In this document: in pieces, positions 21,901 to 30,624 of the stretch
Layout of the letters: each line of letters starts with the position of its first letter
Position numbering within the stretch: the stretch's first letter is position 1
Source of the DNA: JAPORK01 sp026710285
GTDB lineage: Bacteria > Pseudomonadota > Gammaproteobacteria > Pseudomonadales > Endozoicomonadaceae
DNA: 64,000 nucleotides
NCBI GenBank assembly: GCA_965201045.1
Contig: OZ241746.1
Coordinates: 1,426,001-1,490,000, forward strand
Direction: 5' to 3'
The notes under the pieces: model-generated
Databases searched by the model: none
Seen by the model: the letters and a program-made list of their open reading frames with translations, nothing else
Told to the model about the DNA's origin: nothing
Position numbers and translations under genes: made by a program

Positions 21901-24463
21901 AATTTCATGGAAGTATAATGTTGTTGGATTACCTGTGAGTGAGCGTGTTGATGGAAAGGAATCTGTACATATTAATTATGATCCTGTAACCGCTTTACCT
22001 GTTAAAAAAAGAGATATAACCGGGATAACCCGATGGGTTTATAGTGATGATGGCAAGGTACAAAAAGTGTTTCGTATGGGAGAAAATGGTTATCAGAATT
22101 ATTACTTTAGCTGGCAGTATGATCAGAATAGAAGAGTTATCAGTATAACAGACTTATCAACTAATAAAACCTTAACACATTATGACTTACTTGGTCGTAT
22201 AGATTCAGCCAGCTATCAGCAAAGCAATGGAAAAAACAAACTGCTAAAGATGTCTGTCTATGACGGTTTTTCCAGAGAAGTGAAAATTAACTATGGCAGT
22301 GGCATGCAACGCAGTGTTGTCTATAACGAATATGGTCAGACAAAAAACATAACAGATACACTTGCAAATAAACTGCTGTCTGCATGGCAATACAGTTATG
22401 ATAAAGAAGGCAATATTGTTATTTTAATGCATAAATCAGGAGATAATCAACAAGCTATTTTGCATTATCAATATGATCGTTCTAATAATTTGGTTACTAT
22501 GAATTGCTCAGGATCTTCGGGTTTACCTTTGTGTCCAAGAGATACTTCTTTTCAGGGATCTGGTCTGAAACAGCCACCTGTAATTATCAGTCAGAACTAC
22601 TCTTTCAACGCATTAAACCGTATGCAACAGGTAAAGGAGTCGTTGTTGAATACCAGTCAAAAACAGATGGTAAGTAAAATAGTTGATTATAGTTATGGTT
22701 ATCAGCAAGCTCCGTTACGCCTTAAACAAATAACAACACAATGGAATGATGCGACTCCGGTAACAACCGATTTTGTTTATGATACAACAGGTAACATGGT
22801 AGTGGATAGCGAAGGCAACAAAATCAGTTATAATATTTTCAATCAGATAACCAAAGTTATCACTCCTGATGGAAAGCAAACCCATTACTTTTATGACAGC
22901 GATGGCAGAGAAGTTAAAGAAACAACTGGCACAGGAGATAGTCGGGATCTGTTTTATGTTGGGGGTCATTTGCTAAATGAAGAAATAAAAAGCTTACAAC
23001 AAGAAGTACATACTATTAGTTATTTAGGTGTTGGAAAAGCGCTGGATGGTATGATTCATGAATATTATGAACAAAACTACAAAGGAGATGTAACGGGTGT
23101 GCTGACTAAAACTGATCAGGACCATTACGCTTTGAGTCAGCAAAATATTTATAGCCCTTATGGTATGGTCTGGCACACAATTAAACCAGCTGCTGCCCTG
23201 CCCTGGTATCAGCAAACTTTTATTGGGTTTAACGGTGAACAAACAGACCCGGATACCGGCTGGCAATTCCTGGGTGTAGGTCATCGCACGTATAATCCGG
23301 ATCAGCGCTATTTTGTTAGTGAAGATCCCGCCGGAGATGGTTATGCTTTTGGTTGTAACAACCCGATAATGAACAGTGACCCAACCGGTAACACTCCAAA
23401 GTGGATGGGAGCTGCAATGCATATTATGCAATATGTGGGGACACTGGGTATGGCAGCCTTTCACAAGCGATGGGCTAATATTATCGGAACAACACTAATG
23501 GGAGCGCTTGCGCTGGCTGGTTTAGGAGCAACAATAGCTTGTGCAGGTATTACATCACCATTACTGATTGGAGTAAGTGTAGGTTTGACGATGGATGCCA
23601 GTGTTCTTTCAGTTGCTGCTGCTGCGGTTCCGACCAACCGGGGATTGAACATAGCCAGTGCTGCGGTTGGAGGAATGGCTGCAGCAGCGGCTTTTGTAAC
23701 GCTGGGCACCTCTGCTGTTTTGGGAGTCAGTTCTCTTGTGGCAAAAGCAAATCTTAGTATTGATGAAGGTATTGATGCAAGTGTTGATGTGCTGGAAGCC
23801 AGTGCAAGTACTGAAAAGGATAGTGCTGAACCACTGAAATCAGAAGGTTCATTTATCACTAAAAACGATTCAGTTAACCAGTATCCTTCTCAAGATATGC
23901 CTGATGCAAAATACTGGATTAGAAATACTGTGTGGACCAGTGATCTTAATAGTTATATAAGATACGAAGCTAGGATTGGTGAGAGTATATTTCGTATAAG
24001 AAATAATGCCAGCATACAGGGAATATGGTCGGCGTTGTGTAATAGTTTTTCTGATTGTATAAAGAGTGATGATATATTAAATACATTATTTTTAATTGGT
24101 CGTGAAGTAGCAACGGGAAGAGCGCTCAAAGTTAGTGAAATGGTAGAATACTTATATTTCCTGTCAGGCTCAAATCCTTTATTAAACTATAGTGGATTTG
24201 GATTTCCTGTTGGTTTTTTTGCTGAGGGAGAAGGTTTAGAAAAACTGGAAAGCCTTACACCTGATGTTACATATGCTTTTGTACGATTTAATGAGCATGC
24301 ATCTGGTTATATAATGCGAGACGATCATACATATAATCTATGGCATCTTTGGTCTTTTGAACTTAATGTTGAAGTATTTCAACAGGATTTTAATTTTTAT
24401 TTTCTATGGCCAAGGATTAACAATTTTGATTTATTTGTTTTTAAAAGACTGATCAGGCCATAA
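18929..24463 (+). CDS. YD-4: secreted RHS/YD-repeat protein, first gene of the plus-strand array
   Basis: 1,844 aa. Signal peptide at about residues 12-38 (hydrophobic run ending AVSSIA). The family module SNAFNFQKSWGTQVDPRTG starts near residue 91, then SNLGHGPNIDLEV and GWSWNLTHFN. YD repeats fill the centre (for example YDGFGRKVSLIDLAGRKV) with RHS core end SEDPAGDGYAFG and NSDPTGN near 1465-1487. A strongly hydrophobic Ala/Gly-rich stretch (about 1495-1610) follows, then an acidic linker and a C-terminal domain with LIGREVATGRAL, YAFVRFNEHASGY and WHLWSF. This tail is the most divergent in the plus-strand clade and has no PPxY motif. No SD is visible before the ATG. By family this is a shell that displays or releases its tail. 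The target is unknown. Confidence 0.92.
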   Translation: MIKLKSFWYKKNNILFRWLFVFLGAAFQAWLLAVSSIALSYRQTGLPFNIEIPNKTSHHTTNSTTSKTSEKQYSKYNNNRLKGDEDASLWSNAFNFQKSWGTQVDPRTGTLVAYTKVGSMISNLGHGPNIDLEVSYNSNSLADPDGLGLGWSWNLTHFNRLNNQLSTSQGKSFNLRRSRGGQWLPRYHKLKDIQISGSKASWFVITYSNGLRETLNHEGYETRLEQQDGRWVKFSYLPGTHLLSSISDDQKHKIILTRRKGFIIITSTDAEGKPFDVYLRHLGGKLSDIALPEENRKMLSILHMDYLSHLLFRVTYPTGLKKNITYNCTDAMKISLQNNDRGLCVVVQTSVNPGMDQPEMVTRYTYGDTNTNEHNYLGFNSGLDVEQGSYSDTLFETPTSYTYKTTEDNGIIKQIRTYNKYHLLIDTKIVSDRTNHTLTAVHNFFCNTTESDGCAHTTFTGLPDTYSLPLKIVARNWGENSGSPATEITQQQYDLQGRLISTTDPYGRMEKISYCPAEGDDSCPAEPSGWSLSTQVESITHYPAYQIPGSSNLPIVIQHNHYKKESNSNGKGYILVLEDKTIKSGGQYTEVKQQYYDDPQDVFKYGLLKTTTETGTVSPAATFNSVTKNYYYILNINKTTKSFYSAVKLKSGQLKRSAMITTSLFTNQTIERTDAENKNTTRYHYDHWGRIIQVDSGADTAFSASKHYTYSISPGYIQLIITINNGLRKKIIFDGAGRQLKVFNEAIADTGKAIPGLWIPVKSRDYDSYGRITAEHAYYTDDSKQTHRLTTTFEYDALGRTYKVNLPDKETQVKMYDDPDRCTVSFTYDGQNNYSPVSIVHGNILDKPTEQMVLPAGFIHDYVSASSLCKISNTVPAARVSYAAYDGFGRKVSLIDLAGRKVTTMYDDAGRVATITDPTGKQFYNVYDFYGNIIQKWITPANSNSQYLLASAQYSISKELLWKAGEDGKKTSYTYMKDGQMATTVMPCGDVISWKYNVVGLPVSERVDGKESVHINYDPVTALPVKKRDITGITRWVYSDDGKVQKVFRMGENGYQNYYFSWQYDQNRRVISITDLSTNKTLTHYDLLGRIDSASYQQSNGKNKLLKMSVYDGFSREVKINYGSGMQRSVVYNEYGQTKNITDTLANKLLSAWQYSYDKEGNIVILMHKSGDNQQAILHYQYDRSNNLVTMNCSGSSGLPLCPRDTSFQGSGLKQPPVIISQNYSFNALNRMQQVKESLLNTSQKQMVSKIVDYSYGYQQAPLRLKQITTQWNDATPVTTDFVYDTTGNMVVDSEGNKISYNIFNQITKVITPDGKQTHYFYDSDGREVKETTGTGDSRDLFYVGGHLLNEEIKSLQQEVHTISYLGVGKALDGMIHEYYEQNYKGDVTGVLTKTDQDHYALSQQNIYSPYGMVWHTIKPAAALPWYQQTFIGFNGEQTDPDTGWQFLGVGHRTYNPDQRYFVSEDPAGDGYAFGCNNPIMNSDPTGNTPKWMGAAMHIMQYVGTLGMAAFHKRWANIIGTTLMGALALAGLGATIACAGITSPLLIGVSVGLTMDASVLSVAAAAVPTNRGLNIASAAVGGMAAAAAFVTLGTSAVLGVSSLVAKANLSIDEGIDASVDVLEASASTEKDSAEPLKSEGSFITKNDSVNQYPSQDMPDAKYWIRNTVWTSDLNSYIRYEARIGESIFRIRNNASIQGIWSALCNSFSDCIKSDDILNTLFLIGREVATGRALKVSEMVEYLYFLSGSNPLLNYSGFGFPVGFFAEGEGLEKLESLTPDVTYAFVRFNEHASGYIMRDDHTYNLWHLWSFELNVEVFQQDFNFYFLWPRINNFDLFVFKRLIRP

Positions 24464-24748
24464 AATCAAATATTTCCTCATTAAAAAAACAGATTATGCT
24501 TTTATAACAAACTGTTAACTTGTTTTATCATTATTATAACTTTCAATATGTTAAAATTATTTGCAATCAGAGAGGTGACCATATATGTATAGCAAAGATT
24601 ACTAGAATCCGGTAACAGAGAAGTTTTTCAGTAATGATTGCCTTTAATGGATCCCCGCTTTCACAGAAATGATCCGATAAGGCAAAAATAACGATTTATT
24701 TATCTGATGTAAATAAGTTATACATCCATAAAACATAGTATATTTATA
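24464..24748. other. Intergenic sequence after YD-4
   Basis: No ORF and no RNA gene recognised. AT-rich, without a clear terminator hairpin followed by a T-run. Confidence 0.5.
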
Positions 24749-24993
24749 TTATGCCAAAAATCTCCAAATCAGGATATTTTGATCAAGTTGTATTTTTCAT
24801 GATCAACAAATTAATTTTTACTTTTCTATACATTTGATTTTCTCTTAATTAACACAAAATGTAATCTTCTGTGTCGAGATAAATTTTTTAATGTTATTTG
24901 GCTGTATAACTTTATAATAATAATTTATTAACAACGGTTATAGTTTATATTTTAATGTTGACTATATTATAACTATTTTAAAAAAGTAATGAT
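24749..24993 (+). promoter_or_regulatory. Repeated upstream region of YD-5 with conserved leader
   Basis: Begins ATTATGCCAAAAATCTCC and resembles 36518-36776 upstream of YD-7. The last part (24971-24990, AACTATTTTAAAAAAGTAAT) is identical before YD-5, YD-6 and YD-7, directly ahead of each ATG. It has no purine-rich SD, so translation may rely on the unstructured A-rich leader. Shared control of these copies is inferred. Confidence 0.55.
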
Positions 24994-27900
24994 ATGTTTA
25001 TTAAAAGAATATTTATTTATTTTAGCCTTCTATATCTGGTGTCAGTAACTGTATCATCAGCACTATTATCTCATCAGCAAACCGGAGCACTAATTGACAT
25101 TGGTATACCAGATAAAACAATTCATTTCACGAACAATAAAGCCATTAAGGTTTCTAAAAAGCAACGCAGTAAATATAATCATAACCGATTAAAAGCAGAC
25201 GGAGGTGGAGGTGATTCTATTTGGTCTAATGCATTTAATTTTCAGAAAAACTGGGGTACACAGGTAGACCCCAGGACAGGCACACTTGTCGCCTATACCA
25301 AAGTGGGCAGCATGATAAGTAATCTGGGTCACGGACCCAATATTGATCTGGAAGTTAACTATAATAGTAACAGCCTGGCTGATCCTGATGGTATTGGTTT
25401 GGGGTGGAGTTGGAATACAACTCACTTTAATCGGTCAAATAATCAGCTGTCTACTTCGCAAGGAAAAATTTTTCATTTAATAAAAAGCAGAGATGGTCAA
25501 TGGATACCCCGCTATCACAAGCTGAAAGATATTCAGATACGGGGTAATAAAGCAACCTGGTTTGTTATTACCTATGCTAATGGGTTACGGGAAATTTTAG
25601 ATCATAAAGGCTATGAAACCCGGCTGGAGCAACAAGATGGGCGATGGGTTAAATTTTCTTATCTTTCCGGAACACATCTGCTAAGCAGCATTAGCGATGA
25701 TCAAAACAATAAAATTATTTTAACCAGAAAAAGAGGTTTTATTATTATCACCAGTATAGATGCTGAAGGAAAATATTTTGATGTTTACCTTAGTCGTTTA
25801 AATGACAAACTAAATGATATTGCGCTACCTAAAGAAGATGGACAGTTATTGCCCGTCATTCATATGAATTATCTGGGATCCCTGCTTTCGCGTGTAACTT
25901 ATCCAACCGGTTTACAAAAAAATATAACCTATAACTGTACTGATGCAATGAAAGTACCAATTAAAAATAATAACAGAGGATTGTGTGTTGTTGTACAGAC
26001 ATCAGTTAACCCGGGGATGAATCAGCCAGGAATGACAACCCGCTATACTTATGGTGACAGCAATGCAAATGAGCACAATTATCTTGGATTTAATTCAGGA
26101 TCAGATGTTATGCAAGGCTTAAATTCTGATGTACTGTTTGAAATGCCAGCCAGTTATACCTATAAAACCACAGAAGATAATGGAATAACAAAACAGATTC
26201 GTTCCTACAATAAATATCATTTGCTTATTGAAGCGAAAATTATCAGTGATAGTACAAATCATATACTCACAGCAGTACATAATTTTTTTTGTAATACCTT
26301 TGAACGTGATGGTTGCTCTCACAATACATTTGAAGACTTACCCGTCACTTATAGTTTACCGCTAAAAGTAGTTACCAGCAACCAGGGTGAAAACTCAGGA
26401 TCTGCTGCTACAGAGATAACTGAACAACAGTATGATTCACAGGGACGGCTGATTAGTGCAACAGACACGTATGGTCGTGTGGAAAATATTAGTTACTGTC
26501 CAGCAAAAGGCGATGACAATTGTCCTGCTGAACCGCCTGGCTGGTCGCTAAGTACGTTGGTGGAGTCGGTGATTAATTATCCATCACATCAAATACCAGG
26601 ATCATCAGGACTTCCAGCAGTTGCACAATATAACCATTATAAAAAACAATTAAATATCAATAGAAAAGGATATATTCTGATCCTTGCAGATAAAAAAATG
26701 CAGTCAGGCAGTCAGGTCTCTGAAGTAAAGCAACAATACTACGATAACCCGCATGATCTTTTTAAATATGGTCTTCTAAAAGCTACAACTATAACAGGTA
26801 CAGTATCTCCTGTGGCAACATTTAATTCAGTGACAAAAAATTATTATTATATTTTAAATGCTAATCACACGACAAAAACTTTTTATAATGCTATTAAACT
26901 TAAATCAGGTCAACTTATAAAATCATCAGCTGTCACTACCAGTTTGTTTACTAATCAAATCATTAAAAGTGTTGATGCAGAAAATAAAAATATCACTCAT
27001 TATCATTATGATCATTGGGGACGAATAATACAGGTTGATTCTGGTGAAAATACTGCATTCTCAAACAGTAAACATTATGCATATAGTATTTCTCCTGGAC
27101 ATATTCAGTTAATTATTACAGGAAGTCATGGTTTAAGCACAAAAATTATTTTTGATGGAGCGGGGCGACAGTTAAAAACTTTCACTGAAGCTATCGCTGA
27201 GACAGGCAAAGTTCAACCGGGTTTATGGATTCCGGTTAAAAGCACAGATTATGACTCATATGGGCGTGTTAAGGCTGAACATACTTATCATATCGATATT
27301 GCAAAACATATTCATCAGCTTACTACCACCTTTGACTATGATGCATTGGGAAGAGTCTATAAAGTTCACTTACCTGATCATGAAACTCAGGTGAAAATGT
27401 ATGATGATCCTGACCGTTGTAAAGTGAGTTTTACGTATGATGGTGAAAATCATTACTCTCCTGTTTCTATTGTTCACGGTAATATACTTGATAAACCGGT
27501 GGAGCAAATGGTCTTGCCAGCAGGTTTTGTTAATGATTATTCCTCAGCAAGTTCTCTTTGTAAAATCAGCAACAACGAGTCTGCTGCAAAAATTTCTTAC
27601 ATTACTTATGATGGTTTTGGCAGAAAAATCTCATTTGTTGATCCGGCAGGAAGAAAAGTAACCACGACTTATGATGATATAGGTCGGGTGACTAATACAT
27701 CAGATCCTTCAGGTAACCAGTTTCACAATGTTTATGATCTTTACGGAAAAGTTATTCGAAAATGGGTAACTACTACAAAGAATAATACACGGTATTTGTT
27801 GGCTTCTGCGCAATACAATACTGTAGGAGAACTATTGTGGAAAGCGGGTGAAGACGGAAAAAAGACCAGTTATACCTACACAGCAGATGGAAAAATAGCA

Positions 27901-30501
27901 ACCACTGTAATGCCTGACAAACATATAATATCATGGATGTATAATGTGATGATGTTGCCTGTTAATGAAAGTATTGATGAAAAGGAATCTGTACATATTT
28001 ACTATGACCCTGCAACCACTCTGCCTGTTAAAAAAACAGATATAACCGGAATCACCCGCTGGATCTACAACGATGATGGAAAGGTACAAAAACTAATTCA
28101 TACAGGAGAAAATGGTTATCCAAATTACTCCTTTAGCAGGCAATATGATCAAAACAGAAGAATGATCAGTACAACAGACTTAGAGATTAATAAAATCTTC
28201 ACACATTATGATTCATTGGGTCGTGTAGATTCAGTTTATTACCATGAAAATAATGGTGAAAATACACTTCTAAAGTTGTATTTTTATGATGGTTTTTCCA
28301 GAGTGATAAGAACTAACTATGGCAGCGGTATGCAACGTACCATTCATTATGATGAATATGGTCAGACAAAGAGCGTAACTGATATGCTTGCAAACAAGCT
28401 GCTATCTGCATGGAAATATAGCTATGACAAAGAAGGTAATATTATTACTTTAATACATAATTCCGGAGACAAACAACAAGCTACTCTGCATTATCAATAT
28501 GATCACTCTAATAATCTGGTTACCATGAAATGCTCGGGATCTTCTGGTTTATCTTTATGCCCTAGGGACACTTCTTTTCAGGGATCTGGTCTGAGGCAGG
28601 CACCCATAATTATCAGTCAAAACTATTCTTTCAATGCGCTAAATCGTATGCAACAGGTACAGGAAATTCTATTAAATACTGATCAACAAAAAACAGCAAG
28701 TAAAATAGTTAATTATAGTTATGGCTATCAACAGGCTCCATTGCGCATTAAACAGATAACAACACAGTGGAATAATACTGCTCCAGTGACCACAAACTTT
28801 GTTTACGATGCAGCAGGCAACATGACAGTTGATAGTGAAGGTAACAAAATCGACTATAATATTTTTAATCAGATCACCAATGTTCTCACCCCTGATGGTA
28901 AGCAGACTCATTACTTCTATGATGGTGGTGGCAGAGAAATCAGAGAGACAACTGGTACAGGAGATAGCCGAAATCTGTTTTATAACGGGACCAGATTGCT
29001 TAATGAACAGATGAAAAACTTAAGACAACATACACATACAATCAGTTATTTAGGTGTTGGAAAAGCTATTGATGGTCTGATTCATGAATATTATGAACAA
29101 AACTATAAAGGAGATGTAATTGGTGTACTAACTAAAAAAGAACCAAATCATTATGCCTTAAGTCAGAAAAATATTTATAGTCCTTACGGTATGGTATGGC
29201 ATACAGTTAAACCAACTTCTGCTTTACCATGGTATCAGCAAACCTTTGTGGGATTTGATGGTCAACACACTGACCCGGCTACTGGCTGGCAGTTTCTGGG
29301 TGCAGGTAATCGGACTTACAATCCGGGGCTGCGCTACTTTGTCAGTGAAGATCCTGCTGGAGATGGCTATTCTTTTAGTGGTAACAATCCTGTAATGAAC
29401 AGTGATCCGGGGGGTAACACTCCGAAGTGGCTGGGTGCTGTATTCCATGTTATGAGCTACGTAGGAACACTGGGTATGGCAGCCTTTCATAAACAATGGA
29501 CTAATATTATCGGAACGACACTATCAGCAGCAATCTCTATAGCCGGCATAAGTTTGTCACTCTATTTTGGAGGTGCTTCAACACCATTGCTGGCAGCAAC
29601 TACAGGTTTAACATTGGATGCCGGTAGTCTTTCAATTGCTTCTGCTGCTGTTCCAACCAACAGAGGACTGAATATCGCCAGTGCTGTTGTTGGAGCGATG
29701 GCGACAGTGGTGAGTTTTGTAATGCTGGGAAATGCTGCCGTTTATGGTGTCAGCTCTCTTTTATCAAAAGTGAATTTAAGTGCTGATACCAATCTAAATA
29801 TTAGTCTTCAGTCGCTAACAGAAAGTCTTAGTAATGTTAGCTCCGAAGGTAGTGATGCCGATACTGGTTTTATGAGTGAAGAAGAAGGTGTAGCAACGCT
29901 ACCAGATTCGCCTCTTACTTATCCGACAGAATCTCAGCATCATCTCCCCTTATATTTCAGCAAAAGAGTGGATATTGAGCACATTTTTCGTGAAAGTTTT
30001 AGCAGTTTTATAAAACAAGACAGTAGTGGTGAGGAGTTTTTATCTGTGCACGGTGCTGACAATATTATTCATGTATGGAAGGCTTTGTTTGAAGCTTTTC
30101 CTGAGTATATAAAAAATCAGGATGTATCCTCTTTGTTATTTTTGCTTAGTCGTGAAACAATGGTGGGCAAACCACTTCTGTTTAGACTCACCATAAATTA
30201 TATCGATACATTAGCATTGCGTAACAGTACAGCGAGTAATGGACTTGTGCAGTTACCAGCGAGTTTTTTTGGGTCGAATGTAAGTGGTATTAAATCTGTA
30301 AGTCACATTAGAGTGCTGAGTTATTTTACTTATGCTTTTTGGTTTGATGAGGAGGAGGATGGTTTTGGTTTTATACAACAGGCTGGTAAGTCGGGACATT
30401 TTTGGCATTGTTGGTCTTTTGATGTTGGTTCCGTAAAGTACCATATTAGGTCATGGGAACAGATTAAAAGATTAAATCTTTATATTTTTGGAAGATATTA
30501 A
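24994..30501 (+). CDS. YD-5: secreted RHS/YD-repeat protein
   Basis: 1,835 aa. Signal peptide at residues about 5-25 (FIYFSLLYLVSVTVSSA). Module SNAFNFQKNWGTQVDPRTG near residue 78, YD-repeat core, SEDPAGDGYSFSG near 1451 and NSDPGGN just after. The hydrophobic segment includes AVPTNRGLNIASAVVGAM. The linker is acidic (DADTGFMSEEEG) and ends HHLPLYF, without a PPxY motif. The C-terminal domain carries SRETMVGKPL, YAFWFDEEEDGFGF, WHCWSF and LYIFGRY. It is followed after 123 bp by YD-6 on the same strand with the same leader. The hydrophobic segment closely matches that of YD-7, unlike YD-6. Confidence 0.92.
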   Translation: MFIKRIFIYFSLLYLVSVTVSSALLSHQQTGALIDIGIPDKTIHFTNNKAIKVSKKQRSKYNHNRLKADGGGGDSIWSNAFNFQKNWGTQVDPRTGTLVAYTKVGSMISNLGHGPNIDLEVNYNSNSLADPDGIGLGWSWNTTHFNRSNNQLSTSQGKIFHLIKSRDGQWIPRYHKLKDIQIRGNKATWFVITYANGLREILDHKGYETRLEQQDGRWVKFSYLSGTHLLSSISDDQNNKIILTRKRGFIIITSIDAEGKYFDVYLSRLNDKLNDIALPKEDGQLLPVIHMNYLGSLLSRVTYPTGLQKNITYNCTDAMKVPIKNNNRGLCVVVQTSVNPGMNQPGMTTRYTYGDSNANEHNYLGFNSGSDVMQGLNSDVLFEMPASYTYKTTEDNGITKQIRSYNKYHLLIEAKIISDSTNHILTAVHNFFCNTFERDGCSHNTFEDLPVTYSLPLKVVTSNQGENSGSAATEITEQQYDSQGRLISATDTYGRVENISYCPAKGDDNCPAEPPGWSLSTLVESVINYPSHQIPGSSGLPAVAQYNHYKKQLNINRKGYILILADKKMQSGSQVSEVKQQYYDNPHDLFKYGLLKATTITGTVSPVATFNSVTKNYYYILNANHTTKTFYNAIKLKSGQLIKSSAVTTSLFTNQIIKSVDAENKNITHYHYDHWGRIIQVDSGENTAFSNSKHYAYSISPGHIQLIITGSHGLSTKIIFDGAGRQLKTFTEAIAETGKVQPGLWIPVKSTDYDSYGRVKAEHTYHIDIAKHIHQLTTTFDYDALGRVYKVHLPDHETQVKMYDDPDRCKVSFTYDGENHYSPVSIVHGNILDKPVEQMVLPAGFVNDYSSASSLCKISNNESAAKISYITYDGFGRKISFVDPAGRKVTTTYDDIGRVTNTSDPSGNQFHNVYDLYGKVIRKWVTTTKNNTRYLLASAQYNTVGELLWKAGEDGKKTSYTYTADGKIATTVMPDKHIISWMYNVMMLPVNESIDEKESVHIYYDPATTLPVKKTDITGITRWIYNDDGKVQKLIHTGENGYPNYSFSRQYDQNRRMISTTDLEINKIFTHYDSLGRVDSVYYHENNGENTLLKLYFYDGFSRVIRTNYGSGMQRTIHYDEYGQTKSVTDMLANKLLSAWKYSYDKEGNIITLIHNSGDKQQATLHYQYDHSNNLVTMKCSGSSGLSLCPRDTSFQGSGLRQAPIIISQNYSFNALNRMQQVQEILLNTDQQKTASKIVNYSYGYQQAPLRIKQITTQWNNTAPVTTNFVYDAAGNMTVDSEGNKIDYNIFNQITNVLTPDGKQTHYFYDGGGREIRETTGTGDSRNLFYNGTRLLNEQMKNLRQHTHTISYLGVGKAIDGLIHEYYEQNYKGDVIGVLTKKEPNHYALSQKNIYSPYGMVWHTVKPTSALPWYQQTFVGFDGQHTDPATGWQFLGAGNRTYNPGLRYFVSEDPAGDGYSFSGNNPVMNSDPGGNTPKWLGAVFHVMSYVGTLGMAAFHKQWTNIIGTTLSAAISIAGISLSLYFGGASTPLLAATTGLTLDAGSLSIASAAVPTNRGLNIASAVVGAMATVVSFVMLGNAAVYGVSSLLSKVNLSADTNLNISLQSLTESLSNVSSEGSDADTGFMSEEEGVATLPDSPLTYPTESQHHLPLYFSKRVDIEHIFRESFSSFIKQDSSGEEFLSVHGADNIIHVWKALFEAFPEYIKNQDVSSLLFLLSRETMVGKPLLFRLTINYIDTLALRNSTASNGLVQLPASFFGSNVSGIKSVSHIRVLSYFTYAFWFDEEEDGFGFIQQAGKSGHFWHCWSFDVGSVKYHIRSWEQIKRLNLYIFGRY

Positions 30502-30601
30502 CGGGAAAATATGTTCAAATTTCTTAGCGCTTAATTAATATTAAAAGTGTTGTTTATTGGTAGGTTTATAAAATACTGAATATATTATTTCCTGCATAAA
30601 T

Positions 30602-30621
30602 AACTATTTTAAAAAAGTAAT
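30602..30621 (+). promoter_or_regulatory. Conserved A-rich leader before YD-6
   Basis: AACTATTTTAAAAAAGTAAT, identical to 24971-24990 and 36754-36773, ending 3 nt before the ATG. Likely a translation-initiation or promoter-proximal element kept through duplication. Confidence 0.55.
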
Positions 30622-30624
30622 AGT

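Noticed and set aside
23461..23859. 132-codon minus ORF in YD-4
   Set aside because: Antisense shadow of the hydrophobic segment and linker; similar shadows recur in other copies.
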